Positions 1 to 7,322 of a stretch of 19,115 nucleotides of DNA are shown piece after piece. The DNA is from Methanosarcinales archaeon (GTDB lineage Archaea > Halobacteriota > Methanosarcinia > Methanosarcinales > EX4572-44). The DNA lies in assembly GCA_004212095.1 (NCBI GenBank), contig RXIJ01000058.1, positions 1 to 19,115 on the forward strand, in the 5' to 3' direction. The first letter of the stretch is position 1. The number at the start of each line of letters is the position of its first letter. Below the pieces are notes generated by a model, which saw only the letters and a program-made list of their open reading frames with translations, searched no databases and was not told where the DNA came from. A program made the translations under genes and the position numbers.

Positions 1-294
1 ATACGAATTCAATCTCCTGATCGACCACTTCAGCAAAATGATGAAAAAATCTGGATATCCCCCACACAAACAGGACAAAACACCCTTCCATGATAAAATG
101 CATCCCCGGACGCTCAATACCAACAACAAGAGAAACAATCACACCTTGCGGCATACTGCGTCAGGCAGAATGGAGAAAGGAAATACGAGACATATCAAGG
201 AACACTCGCCTTTCTAACAAGAAAAATGGAATACCGGACATTAAAACATGGGAAGACACAACACCTGAGCAAGTTGACAGTCCCTGATTATTAA
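1..294 (+). other. Left-edge region with possible decayed coding remnants
   Basis: No recognisable gene lies in this 300-base edge. One plus-strand frame is open from the window edge to about 217 and begins YEFNLLIDHFSKMMKKSG. Another is open from 97 to the TAA at 292-294 and ends LSKLTVPDY. Neither has a convincing start or a family I recognise. Together they could be the tail of an upstream gene broken by a frameshift, or chance open frames. Because the window starts here, the upstream context cannot be judged. Confidence 0.2.
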
Positions 295-295
295 A

Positions 296-308
296 AAGAT
301 TTATTTGG
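296..308 (+). promoter_or_regulatory. TATA box for the UPF0200 / GTPase-like operon
   Basis: The AT-rich stretch AAGATTTATTTGG fits an archaeal TATA box. Its centre is about 29 bases before the ATG at 332, so transcription would begin at or next to that codon, giving a leaderless mRNA. No Shine-Dalgarno motif is visible there, which agrees. The spacing also argues against the alternative TTG start at 305, which lies inside the box. Confidence 0.5.
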
Positions 309-331
309 TATGGCTGCTCTGTAAAGTGTCG

Positions 332-895
332 ATGAAAATTGTTGCATTTGTCGGGATGCCTGCCTCTGGTAAAGGTGAAGTATCAAAGGTTGCAATAGGT
401 CTTGGTATGCCAGTTGCGAATATGGGCGATGTGATTCGAGAGGAGGTTGCGCGGATATCTGCTGACATGTCCGATGCTAACACTGGTGCTATTGCAATGA
501 AACTTCGTGCTCTCAATGGTTCCGATGTGGTAGCAGTTCGGTGCACCCCAAAGATTTTGAGTTTTGATGCTTCGGTTGTTGTGGTGGATGGTGTGCGAAG
601 TGTCGATGAAGTAGATTATTTCAAGGGAAAATTTGGCGACGATTTTGTTCTTGTCGCTGTGAATGCTTTTGCTGAACAACGGCTTGAGCGCATACAAAGA
701 AGGAAACGAGCAGATCGCATAATGGACAGGGATGGTTTTCTTTCCCGTGAAGAGCGCGAGCTTGGTTGGGGCATCAAAGCAGCTATTGAACGCGCTGACG
801 CGGCGATTGAAAACAATGGCAGCATAACAGAGTTTCATAAAAAAGTAAAACAATTGTTAGATCTTATAGTTAAAAATCAAATAGAAAGGAAATGA
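332..895 (+). CDS. UPF0200-family P-loop nucleotide kinase-like protein (dephospho-CoA-kinase-like fold)
   Basis: The 187-residue product begins MKIVAFVGMPASGKGEVSK. GMPASGKGE is a Walker A loop near the N terminus, and the MGDVIREEV segment that follows is typical of the archaeal UPF0200 family, which resembles adenylate and dephospho-CoA kinases. VVVDGVRS around residue 90 fits a Walker B-like strand, and the basic RIQRRKRADR stretch resembles a LID region. The phosphate acceptor is not established for the family, so the exact reaction is open. A TTG at 305 in the same frame would add nine residues (MVWLLCKVS). I prefer the ATG at 332 because the protein then starts directly on its first beta strand and the TATA box fits a leaderless start. 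The next gene follows after seven bases, so the two are probably co-transcribed. Confidence 0.8.
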   Translation: MKIVAFVGMPASGKGEVSKVAIGLGMPVANMGDVIREEVARISADMSDANTGAIAMKLRALNGSDVVAVRCTPKILSFDASVVVVDGVRSVDEVDYFKGKFGDDFVLVAVNAFAEQRLERIQRRKRADRIMDRDGFLSREERELGWGIKAAIERADAAIENNGSITEFHKKVKQLLDLIVKNQIERK

Positions 896-902
896 AATAG
901 AT

Positions 903-1949
903 ATGACAAAAGTTGCAATCATTGGAAGTTACCAGAGTGGTAGAACCACTCTTGCATCAAAACTTGGCAAAAAAGGAAACATCTCAGATGTTACCATGTA
1001 TGACTTTGCCAAAAGTGGTACAGTGCTTATAGCAGTTGATGCCACTGGTTATCCAAAGTCAATAAAACCGCTCATAACAGCACTAAATCTCACAGACATC
1101 GTGCTTTTGTGCATTCCTCCAACAGGTCCTGACACGTACACAGGGGAGTGTATTGTTGCCCTAAACACAGCAGGCTGCAGGCATGGGATAGTCGTTCTGA
1201 CAAAATCAGATATCGCATACCAGGGTGTACTCGATGAATTGAAGAAACGCATCAGGAAGATTGCAACAGGAACTGTCCTTGAGAACTGGGATCAGATCGC
1301 TGTATCCACCACCACGTTTGAAGGAATGGAAGAGTTAAAAAAGATGATCGCTTCGACAGACGAAAAAGTGGATTACGAACTCTCACAATTAAACGAGCTT
1401 CCGCCGCGTGTTGTAATCGACCATGTCTTCAATGTAACAGGCATCGGTTGCGTGGTTCTTGGTGTCGTCAAACAGGGCACGATACATGCAAAGGACAAGA
1501 TTGCGATGATGCCAGTCGATAAGCCGGTCGAGATCCGGTCGATTCAAATGCAGGACGTTACTGTAAAAAGTGCCGCAGCAGGTGCAAGGGTCGGACTGGC
1601 ACTGAAAAACATCCAGTCAAAGGATGTAGACCGGGGACAGGTGATTTCAAATAACGAGACAGTAACAACAGATTTCACCTTGAACTGCACACTATCACGG
1701 TTTACAAAACGCGTTTTCGTGGGCGCAATTCTGCACATCTTTGTAGGACTCCAGTCAGCACCAGTACGTGTCGAAAAAATCATTACAAACGGCAATGTTG
1801 TGGATTACGCAAAAGAGGGAAGTGAATGCGTTTTAACGCTTTCAGGTTCAAAAAATATTGCATACATCGGATCGGACAGGTTTATTCTTACCAGTCTTGA
1901 CGAAAAACAAAGATTTGTCGGTTATGGTTTCTGTGACCGGGATGCATGA
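903..1949 (+). CDS. Divergent SelB/EF-Tu-like translational GTPase homologue with altered G motifs
   Basis: This 348-residue protein has the three-part layout of EF-Tu/SelB factors. A shortened G domain covers about residues 1-165, a clear domain II beta-barrel about 168-260 (PPRVVIDHVFNVTGIGCVV through VGLALKNI), and a domain III-like end follows. The G motifs are odd. The P-loop is GSYQSGRT (8-15), with Arg where Lys is nearly universal. DATGY (46-50) replaces DxPGH, so the catalytic His is Tyr. NKxD is TKSD (100-103). Only about 30 residues separate the P-loop from DATG, so switch I is nearly missing. The protein may bind nucleotide weakly or not hydrolyse it. AAAGGA upstream of the ATG is a plausible ribosome binding site, and the UPF0200 gene ends seven bases earlier. 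A role in translation is inferred from the fold; a true SelB is unlikely given its length and motifs. Confidence 0.75.
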   Translation: MTKVAIIGSYQSGRTTLASKLGKKGNISDVTMYDFAKSGTVLIAVDATGYPKSIKPLITALNLTDIVLLCIPPTGPDTYTGECIVALNTAGCRHGIVVLTKSDIAYQGVLDELKKRIRKIATGTVLENWDQIAVSTTTFEGMEELKKMIASTDEKVDYELSQLNELPPRVVIDHVFNVTGIGCVVLGVVKQGTIHAKDKIAMMPVDKPVEIRSIQMQDVTVKSAAAGARVGLALKNIQSKDVDRGQVISNNETVTTDFTLNCTLSRFTKRVFVGAILHIFVGLQSAPVRVEKIITNGNVVDYAKEGSECVLTLSGSKNIAYIGSDRFILTSLDEKQRFVGYGFCDRDA

Positions 1950-2052
1950 ACCTGTACTATGAAAAGCCGCGCATGAATAAAGTAACTCACAAATACTTAT
2001 TTACCAGGGAATTGTATCATTTTTGAGTGCAACATGAATTACAGAGAGTACC

Positions 2053-2116
2053 TAAAAAGTTTGAATATGGAATTTTAAAGATAGTTTAATAGCTCCCGTC
2101 AACATCAAACTTTTTA
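2053..2116. repeat. Perfect 12-bp inverted repeat in the gap before trkA
   Basis: TAAAAAGTTTGA (2053-2064) is exactly complementary to TCAAACTTTTTA (2105-2116), with 40 bases between. The right arm ends in five T residues, so it could help terminate the upstream pair. It could also be an RNA hairpin or the ends of a tiny decayed element. The 1950-2184 gap holds nothing else I can name apart from the trkA promoter region. Confidence 0.6.
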
Positions 2117-2184
2117 TCGTAAAACTAATATTGTATAATCTAAGACGTGATAAGGTTCTTTGAATAGTATGGATATTGATTTAC

Positions 2185-3510
2185 ATGCGAATTATAATTA
2201 TCGGAGCCGGTGAAACTGGCTATCACATAGCACAAAACCTGTCTAAAAAAAATGATGTTGTAGTTATTGAAAAACAAAAAGATGCGTATGAGTCAGTCGA
2301 AGAACTTGATGTGCAGGCGATGCACGGGAATGGGGCAGATATTAATATATTACAGAATGCTGGAGTTGTAAAGGCCGGTCTTATTGTGGCAGTAACCGGT
2401 ATGGATGAGATTAATATATTAGCCTGCATGGCTGCGAAATTACTCTCTAAGAATATAAAGACAATTGCGCGTGTGAGTAGTCCGGACTATATTAACAAGC
2501 CAGTTGATAGCCGTGAAGAGCTTGGTGTGGATGCAATGATCTGTCCTGAACTCTCACTTGCACGTGAGATAGTCAAGGTAATCTCGGTACCCTGTGCAGT
2601 GAGTATTGAAGATTTGGTTGGTGGTAAGGTTGAGATGATGGAGTTTGAAGCAAAGAACAACAGTATAACAGGAAAAAAACTCAAAGACAGTAATATTTCT
2701 GATTGCTGCATCATAACCGGCATCTTCAGAGGGGGGAAACTGTTGATACCACATGGGGAAGATATCATACGAGCAGATGATAAAGTGTTCGTAGTCGGTA
2801 AAACAGAGGCAATTGACTCTATGCGAGCAAGCTTTGGGGAGTTAAAAGATAAAGATGAGAAAATATTAATTGTTGGTGGGGGAAACGTTGGATATTATCT
2901 GCTTGAAGAATTGACAAGAGCAGATCATGACATTACAATCATTGAGACAGATAAAAAGCGATGCAGTGAGCTTGCAGAACTGTTTCCAAACGTGCTTGTG
3001 ATAAACGGTGATGGGACTGATTTGAAATTGCTAAAAGAAGAAAACCTTGGTGCGATGACAGCAGTCGTCGCAGTGACCAACAAAGACGAAAAAAACTTAC
3101 TTTGCTTACTACTCGCAAAAGAGCTTGGAGCACGAAAAGTAATCTCAAGAGCAGACCATCCGGAATATGCTAAACTCTTTGAGATGGTTGGTATTGATGT
3201 AGCCATCAACCCGTTAATTGCAACAGTGAATGAAGTAGCAAAATTCACCATGCGAATTGGAGTTGAAGATTTGATAAACCTCGAAGGCGAAAAAGCCAAT
3301 ATTATAGAACTTACAGCAAAAAAAGGGAGTAAAATCATCAACAAACGATTAAGTGATATCAATTTTCCAAGAAATGCAATTATAAGTGCTATTGTTAAAG
3401 ATAGTAAAGTAATCGTCCCATCCGGAAGACACATCATCGAACCCGGGGATAAAGTGGTGATATTTAGCCTTCCGGATGCCATTGAAAAAGTAGAAAAACT
3501 CTTCAAATAG
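2185..3510 (+). CDS. trkA: Trk potassium uptake regulatory subunit TrkA (tandem RCK domains)
   Basis: The 441-residue cytosolic protein gates the TrkH potassium channel by binding NAD(H) or ATP. It has two copies of the RCK unit. The first begins MRIIIIGAGETGYHIAQNL, a Rossmann GxGxxG loop, with Glu at the end of strand 2 (VVVIEKQ). The second begins ILIVGGGNVGYYLLEEL near residue 225, again with an acidic residue (IIETDKKR). Each is followed by a TrkA_C domain, the last one ending with IIEPGDKVVIFSLP. The length matches double-RCK TrkA proteins. A TTG at 2176 would add MIY, but the ATG at 2185 starts directly on the first beta strand. A TATA-like TTGTATAAT lies near 2131-2139. trkH starts six bases after the stop. 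Confidence 0.95.
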   Translation: MRIIIIGAGETGYHIAQNLSKKNDVVVIEKQKDAYESVEELDVQAMHGNGADINILQNAGVVKAGLIVAVTGMDEINILACMAAKLLSKNIKTIARVSSPDYINKPVDSREELGVDAMICPELSLAREIVKVISVPCAVSIEDLVGGKVEMMEFEAKNNSITGKKLKDSNISDCCIITGIFRGGKLLIPHGEDIIRADDKVFVVGKTEAIDSMRASFGELKDKDEKILIVGGGNVGYYLLEELTRADHDITIIETDKKRCSELAELFPNVLVINGDGTDLKLLKEENLGAMTAVVAVTNKDEKNLLCLLLAKELGARKVISRADHPEYAKLFEMVGIDVAINPLIATVNEVAKFTMRIGVEDLINLEGEKANIIELTAKKGSKIINKRLSDINFPRNAIISAIVKDSKVIVPSGRHIIEPGDKVVIFSLPDAIEKVEKLFK

Positions 3511-3516
3511 GTAGCG

Positions 3517-4953
3517 ATGGATTATAAAATAGTATTCAATGTAATAGGTAAACTGCTGATATTGCTTGCAGCATCAATGCTCCTGCCAATTATAGTAGCG
3601 ATATATTACAAAGAACCGGAATCCATCAATATCTTTGCAGCAGCATCTATAATCACTGCAATCTCTGGGGTGATTCTTTCACTCACACTAAAGTCCAGAG
3701 GCGAGTTCAGAAGACGTGAAAGCTTTGCCATCGTTGCTGTCGGATGGTTTGTCGTAACTGTTTTCGCAGCTATGCCATATCTACTCTATGGATTGCACCC
3801 TGTAGATGCACTATTTGAATCAATGGCTGGCCTTACTACTACAGGCTCAACTATACTTACTGATATCGAGGGGCATACGCGAAGTTTTCTGTTCTGGCGA
3901 AGCCTGACACAATGGCTTGGCGGCATGGGAATTATAGTGCTTGTACTTGCAATAGCACCAGGGCTTGGGGTTGCAGGAAGACAGCTATTCAAGGCAGAAA
4001 TGCCAGGCCCTGAATCAGATAAACTAACGCCACACTTGAAAGCCACTGCCAAGATACTCTGGTCTGTATATTTAGTATTCTCAATTGCAGAGATGATACT
4101 GCTGTACCTTGCCGGGCTTAATGTGTACGATGCTGTTACTACTACGTTTTCCACCATGGCAACGGGAGGTTTTTTACCACACGAGGAAAGCATAATGGCG
4201 TTTCATAATCCTTATGTTGAAGTAATAATCATATTATTCATGTTTATAGCAGGCGCAAGCTTCGCACTACATTATAAAACATTTTTTGTAAATAAGAAAA
4301 GTTTAGTCAATGACCGTGAATTCCAGGTTTACACTCTTATTTTAGTCACAGCAACACTCCTTGTTGCTATGCAGCTTAAGGCATCAGGATTGGATATTGT
4401 TGAATCAATACGTTTAAGCACGTTTCAGGTAGTGTCTATCATGACCAGCACAGGTTTTGCTACAGCTGATTTTAACCAGTGGGGAGATTTTTCGAGGACT
4501 GTTTTATTCTTTCTCATGTTCATTGGCGGCTGTGCAGGTTCAACCGGGGGTGCGATGAAGGTGGTACGAATATCATTGATTGTAAAATATGGCTACAGAG
4601 AACTTTTCAAAGCCCTGCATCCACATGTAGTAAAACCAGTTCGATTCGCAGGAAAAGCAATACCAAGTGAAATAATGCAGTCTGTAGTTGGCTTTATCTC
4701 ACTGTACATATTTGCTTTTGTCATCAGCACATTATTACTTTCAGGGCTTGGTCTCGATTTTATGAGCAGCCTCAGTGCATCTGCCACAACACTTGGGAAC
4801 ATTGGACCAGGGCTTAATCTGGTAGGTCCGATGTCGAGCTATGCAGCTATTCCAGCATTTGGCAAAATCGTGCTTATCCTGAACATGTGGATAGGACGGC
4901 TTGAAGTAATTACAGTGCTCATATTATTCATACCTGAGTTCTGGAAGAGATGA
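3517..4953 (+). CDS. trkH: Trk potassium uptake channel subunit TrkH
   Basis: This is a 478-residue integral membrane protein of the TrkH/KtrB superfamily that conducts K+ into the cell. All four pore-loop filter motifs can be read in order: TTTGST (107-112), TMATGGF (213-219), TSTGFA (310-315) and TLGNIGPG (425-432), so the channel looks functional. The GCAGSTGGAMK stretch (338-348) corresponds to the gating loop after pore helix 3. Several hydrophobic helices flank the motifs, starting with a strong one at about residues 10-30. The length is ordinary for the family. It lies six bases after trkA and is surely co-transcribed with it, giving a complete TrkA/TrkH transporter. Confidence 0.95.
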   Translation: MDYKIVFNVIGKLLILLAASMLLPIIVAIYYKEPESINIFAAASIITAISGVILSLTLKSRGEFRRRESFAIVAVGWFVVTVFAAMPYLLYGLHPVDALFESMAGLTTTGSTILTDIEGHTRSFLFWRSLTQWLGGMGIIVLVLAIAPGLGVAGRQLFKAEMPGPESDKLTPHLKATAKILWSVYLVFSIAEMILLYLAGLNVYDAVTTTFSTMATGGFLPHEESIMAFHNPYVEVIIILFMFIAGASFALHYKTFFVNKKSLVNDREFQVYTLILVTATLLVAMQLKASGLDIVESIRLSTFQVVSIMTSTGFATADFNQWGDFSRTVLFFLMFIGGCAGSTGGAMKVVRISLIVKYGYRELFKALHPHVVKPVRFAGKAIPSEIMQSVVGFISLYIFAFVISTLLLSGLGLDFMSSLSASATTLGNIGPGLNLVGPMSSYAAIPAFGKIVLILNMWIGRLEVITVLILFIPEFWKR

Positions 4954-5265
4954 CTTTTGATAGTTCATAGTAAAATACTGGCATCGGCTCGAAGAAACAA
5001 TAACATTAGTGAAATTTTTCATAGGAATCAGGAATTATCCATTGGTGCTTGGTTAAGAAATTTTGGTGATTTATTGCTCACGTTTTTTTACAACTTGAAG
5101 GCTCTGGCAAATCCTGATGCATATTAAAATCACAACCAGTTATGGATGGAACCAAATCATAAGGACTTTGCCCAATAGTTTGTTGTGCTCCTATGATTTA
5201 TCATGATTCATCTCTTATCCGGACACACATGGACGTGTTTAGAATCTATACAAATATGATTTTTT
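4954..5265. other. Gene-free convergent gap between trkH and thpR
   Basis: No open frame of interest lies in these 312 bases. Plus-strand oligo-T tracts at 5083-5089 (seven T) and 5260-5267 (eight T) could terminate the trkAH transcript in the usual archaeal manner. AAATCATAAGGA (5154-5165) and TCCTATGATTT (5189-5199) form an inverted repeat with one unpaired base. Confidence 0.5.
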
Positions 5266-5267
5266 TT
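5260..5267 (+). terminator. Oligo-T tract, candidate terminator of trkAH
   Basis: Eight consecutive T residues lie at the far end of the gap, just before the convergent thpR. Euryarchaeal RNA polymerase commonly stops at such tracts without a hairpin. A second tract at 5083-5089 may act first. Confidence 0.3.
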
Positions 5268-5805
5268 ATTTAAGTAAAATTTCAGACACGGTTTCATAGA
5301 TCGGTCCTTTTGCTGTAAGTGTGCTTTTTTTAACCTTCAATGAATCAACTGTGAAACTGCCAAGTGTAATATCCGCAAGGCTGGATATCTTTTCTTTCAA
5401 CTGCATTTCTTTTTTGCTGTCTATTTTTTTTACTCGTGCAATGGTTGCATGGGCTGTAAAATCATTACTTGATGCAAAACCAAAACCAGATAAAACCTTA
5501 TCCACTTCTCTCTGTAATGCATCGAAATTTCCCTTTGCCCCAAGCCATATCACTTTTATGCGATCTGTTTTTGGAAAAACCCCAACACCCCCAAGCTCTG
5601 CCTCAAAAGCGGGGAACGACATCTGCGATAGTGCTGTGCAAATCCTGGATACTCCGGACTCGTCAACCTCACCCAAAAATTTCATCGTTATGTGAACAAG
5701 CTCCGGTCTAACAAGTTTTATGTCAGGAAGATCGAAGTTTGATTCAACATCTTCAATAGATTCTACAAACGAGGCAGGGAAATCAACAGCAATAAAAGTT
5801 CTCAT
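5266..5805 (-). CDS. thpR: RNA 2',3'-cyclic phosphodiesterase (2H phosphoesterase, LigT/ThpR family)
   Basis: The 179-residue product begins MRTFIAVDFP, typical of the LigT/ThpR family of 2H phosphoesterases. The two catalytic HxT motifs are present: HIT at 38-40 (in VHITMKFLG) and HAT at 119-121 (in FTAHATIARV). The family opens 2',3'-cyclic phosphates on RNA ends and can join half-tRNAs in vitro. The length is normal. The start ATG overlaps the rpl11 stop as ATGA, so translation is probably coupled to the ribosomal protein. This position right behind L11 suggests a role in RNA processing or repair that tracks growth, which is inference. Confidence 0.93.
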   Translation of the reverse strand: MRTFIAVDFPASFVESIEDVESNFDLPDIKLVRPELVHITMKFLGEVDESGVSRICTALSQMSFPAFEAELGGVGVFPKTDRIKVIWLGAKGNFDALQREVDKVLSGFGFASSNDFTAHATIARVKKIDSKKEMQLKEKISSLADITLGSFTVDSLKVKKSTLTAKGPIYETVSEILLK

Positions 5806-6281
5806 TTATTTTCTAAGATATGGTCGAATTTACCTTCATCAACGGCTTTTGATGCATCTTTTGTTGTCATATTCTCAACGGTTACACCAATTGTTGTGCA
5901 GCTACCGATTATCTCTTTCACCCTGTTTTTGAGTGTATATGAGAGCATGTTTTCATGTTTTGCTCCTGCGATTTTAATAAGCTGTTCCATGTTTATGTTG
6001 CCAACAGTTTCGATTCCTCTGTTGCCGGATCCTTTTTTAAGTTTAAGTTCTGTAAGCACCAGTGCCGATGTTGGCGGTGTTCCGACTTCGATAGTAAACT
6101 TTTTTTTGTCATCGACAATTATTTTGACCGGAACTTGTATCCCGTCATAAGTACTGGTTATTTTATTTATTTCATCAACTGCTGCTTTTATGTTTATTCC
6201 CAGAGGACCAAGTGCCGGACCTAATGGCGGCCCAGGGGTTGCATGTCCTCCGGAAACAAGTACTTCCACAATGCTTGTCAT
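5802..6281 (-). CDS. rpl11: Large ribosomal subunit protein L11 (uL11)
   Basis: The 159-residue protein carries the L11 N-terminal signature GGHATPGPPLGPALGPLGI and the C-terminal rRNA-binding domain ending near IGVTVENMTTKDA. It binds the GTPase-associated centre of 23S rRNA with the L10/L12 stalk. Length agrees with archaeal L11 (about 160). AGGTGAT at 6287-6293 is a good ribosome binding site, overlapping the end of spt5. spt5 lies 13 bases upstream, the conserved order, but downstream the usual L1-L10-L12 genes are replaced by thpR. Confidence 0.97.
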   Translation of the reverse strand: MTSIVEVLVSGGHATPGPPLGPALGPLGINIKAAVDEINKITSTYDGIQVPVKIIVDDKKKFTIEVGTPPTSALVLTELKLKKGSGNRGIETVGNINMEQLIKIAGAKHENMLSYTLKNRVKEIIGSCTTIGVTVENMTTKDASKAVDEGKFDHILENK

Positions 6282-6294
6282 ATTTTATCACCTT

Positions 6295-6771
6295 TTATTC
6301 TGTTTCTTCTCTTTTCAAGATTCGAACATTATCTCCTCGTACTGTTATTGGTATCGGGACGACTGATTCAAAAAGTTCCATCGTTACCTCATCATGTACT
6401 TCATCTACATGCTTGACACGTGCCTTCTCACCTTTAAAAGGACCTGTAATAAGTTCAATAATAGAGCCTTCTGTAATGCCAGTCACGGTCGGTTTAGGTG
6501 AAAGAAAATGTTCGACTTCTGCAAAACTGGATTCTCCCTTTATCATCACACGAGCGTGTGGCACTCTCTGAACCGCTTGATCAACTTCCTCCGGCACAGC
6601 TGCTTCTACCAACACGTACCCTTTCAACTCGTCCGGAACAAGAATAGACCGGATATCAAATCGATCTTTTTTCGCTACTTGGGCTAATAGCCCTGCCACA
6701 GATCGTTCCTGGTTAACAGTAGTTTTGACTATGTATACAGATGCATTCTCTGGTTTTGCAGGGTCGTCCAT
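6295..6771 (-). CDS. spt5: Transcription elongation factor Spt5 (archaeal NusG)
   Basis: The 158-residue protein binds the clamp of RNA polymerase with Spt4 and raises processivity. An NGN domain spans about residues 12-90 (YIVKTTVNQERSVAGLL onward) and a KOW domain about 100-135 (ITEGSIIELITGPFKGEKARV). A longer reading from 6804 is open, but GGAGGAA at 6779-6785 stands seven bases before the ATG at 6771 and would fall inside the longer version, so I place the start at 6771. It leads the spt5 - rpl11 - thpR operon from a TATA box at 6833-6847. The secE gene that usually precedes it in archaea is not seen. Confidence 0.95.
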   Translation of the reverse strand: MDDPAKPENASVYIVKTTVNQERSVAGLLAQVAKKDRFDIRSILVPDELKGYVLVEAAVPEEVDQAVQRVPHARVMIKGESSFAEVEHFLSPKPTVTGITEGSIIELITGPFKGEKARVKHVDEVHDEVTMELFESVVPIPITVRGDNVRILKREETE

Positions 6772-6787
6772 ATTAAAATTCCTCCAC

Positions 6788-6814
6788 TCAAAGCTTCTTT
6801 TCAATGAAAGCCAT
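6788..6814 (-). CDS. Possible eight-codon leader peptide ahead of spt5
   Basis: An ATG at 6814 opens the frame MAFIEKKL, which stops with TGA just before the spt5 ribosome binding site. The ATG is about 26 bases from the centre of the TATA box, so it could be the 5' end of a leaderless mRNA. It may be chance: there is no comparative support and no known leader of this sequence. Confidence 0.2.
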   Translation of the reverse strand: MAFIEKKL

Positions 6815-6832
6815 GTTTATTGGTAGAGGACT

Positions 6833-6847
6833 AATATATATATAAAC
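6833..6847 (-). promoter_or_regulatory. TATA box of the spt5 - rpl11 - thpR operon
   Basis: On the minus strand the site reads GTTTATATATATATT, a near-ideal archaeal TATA element. Transcription would start about 25 bases downstream, near 6813, leaving a 5' region of roughly 40 bases before spt5. Confidence 0.6.
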
Positions 6848-6849
6848 TT

Positions 6850-7119
6850 TTCGAGGCTCATGGTTTTTAAAGTTTTGTTTGATAAACTCTGCTCCGGATA
6901 TGGCAAACATTCGTGATTCCCGCACTAAAAAATTAGATCGTGTCGAACAAAACGGCTTTGGGACGAAATTCATGAATGTCCATGCCTGCGTCAGTGCAGC
7001 ACCACGTCCTCATGACCTCCGGATATTCCACTCTTCGGATATTGTGCCCCCCCAAGCTTCAGCCGGGTTTCAGTCCCCGTCCGTGAATCAAGTCTTTTCC
7101 TCGAGCGGCTGCGCCAAAC
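6850..7119. other. Unexplained GC-rich patch
   Basis: This stretch is clearly richer in G and C than its surroundings, notably around 7045-7115, where a run of seven C occurs. It holds three copies of CGGATAT (near 6895, 7021 and 7038) and the short palindrome GTGCAGCAC. A plus-strand frame is open through it and runs into the transposase fragment, but the translation (for example ACVSAAPRPHDLRIF) matches no family I know. It could be a decayed gene, an IS end or a structured RNA. Confidence 0.3.
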
Positions 7120-7322
7120 TGGCATTTCACAATCATTTAGTAAAACACGCGAGGGAAGTAACTGACTTTTTAATAAAGGATATTGAACTTACTGAAGTTC
7201 AGGTGGATGAAATGTGGTCTTTCATAAAAAAGCAAAAAAACGTTGACGAAGGAAATGATTACACAGATAAACATGGCGATTACTGGATCTACATAGCAAA
7301 GAAGGCAGATACAAAACCATGC
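7120..7322 (+). pseudogene. Fragment resembling an IS1-family transposase (catalytic start only)
   Basis: The readable part contains DIELTEVQVDEMWSFIKKQ, which resembles the first-aspartate region of archaeal IS1-type transposases (VDExWSFVKKK). It then continues as GDYWIYIAKKADTKPC. The N-terminal zinc-ribbon part and all downstream DDE residues are missing. The frame is cut at 7322 exactly where the inverted repeat of the neighbouring IS4-like element begins, so that insertion probably split it. I see no continuation after 8540. The upstream boundary at 7120 is approximate. The fragment is non-functional. Confidence 0.55.

Noticed and set aside
305..331. TTG start at 305 for the UPF0200 gene
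   Set aside because: It falls in the TATA box and adds residues before the first beta strand; the ATG at 332 fits the family and a leaderless message.
2925..3506. A 193-codon minus-strand open frame inside trkA
   Set aside because: It lies wholly antisense to a well-conserved gene, and its translation looks like an artefact of trkA codon bias.
6788..6973. A 61-codon minus-strand frame upstream of spt5 in the place where secE is expected
   Set aside because: The translation has no hydrophobic SecE helix and crosses the spt5 TATA box; only its last eight codons are kept as a possible leader.
7064..7080. GGTTTCAGTCCCCGTC, which resembles the start of some archaeal CRISPR repeats
   Set aside because: It occurs once only, with no second repeat or spacer pattern in the window.
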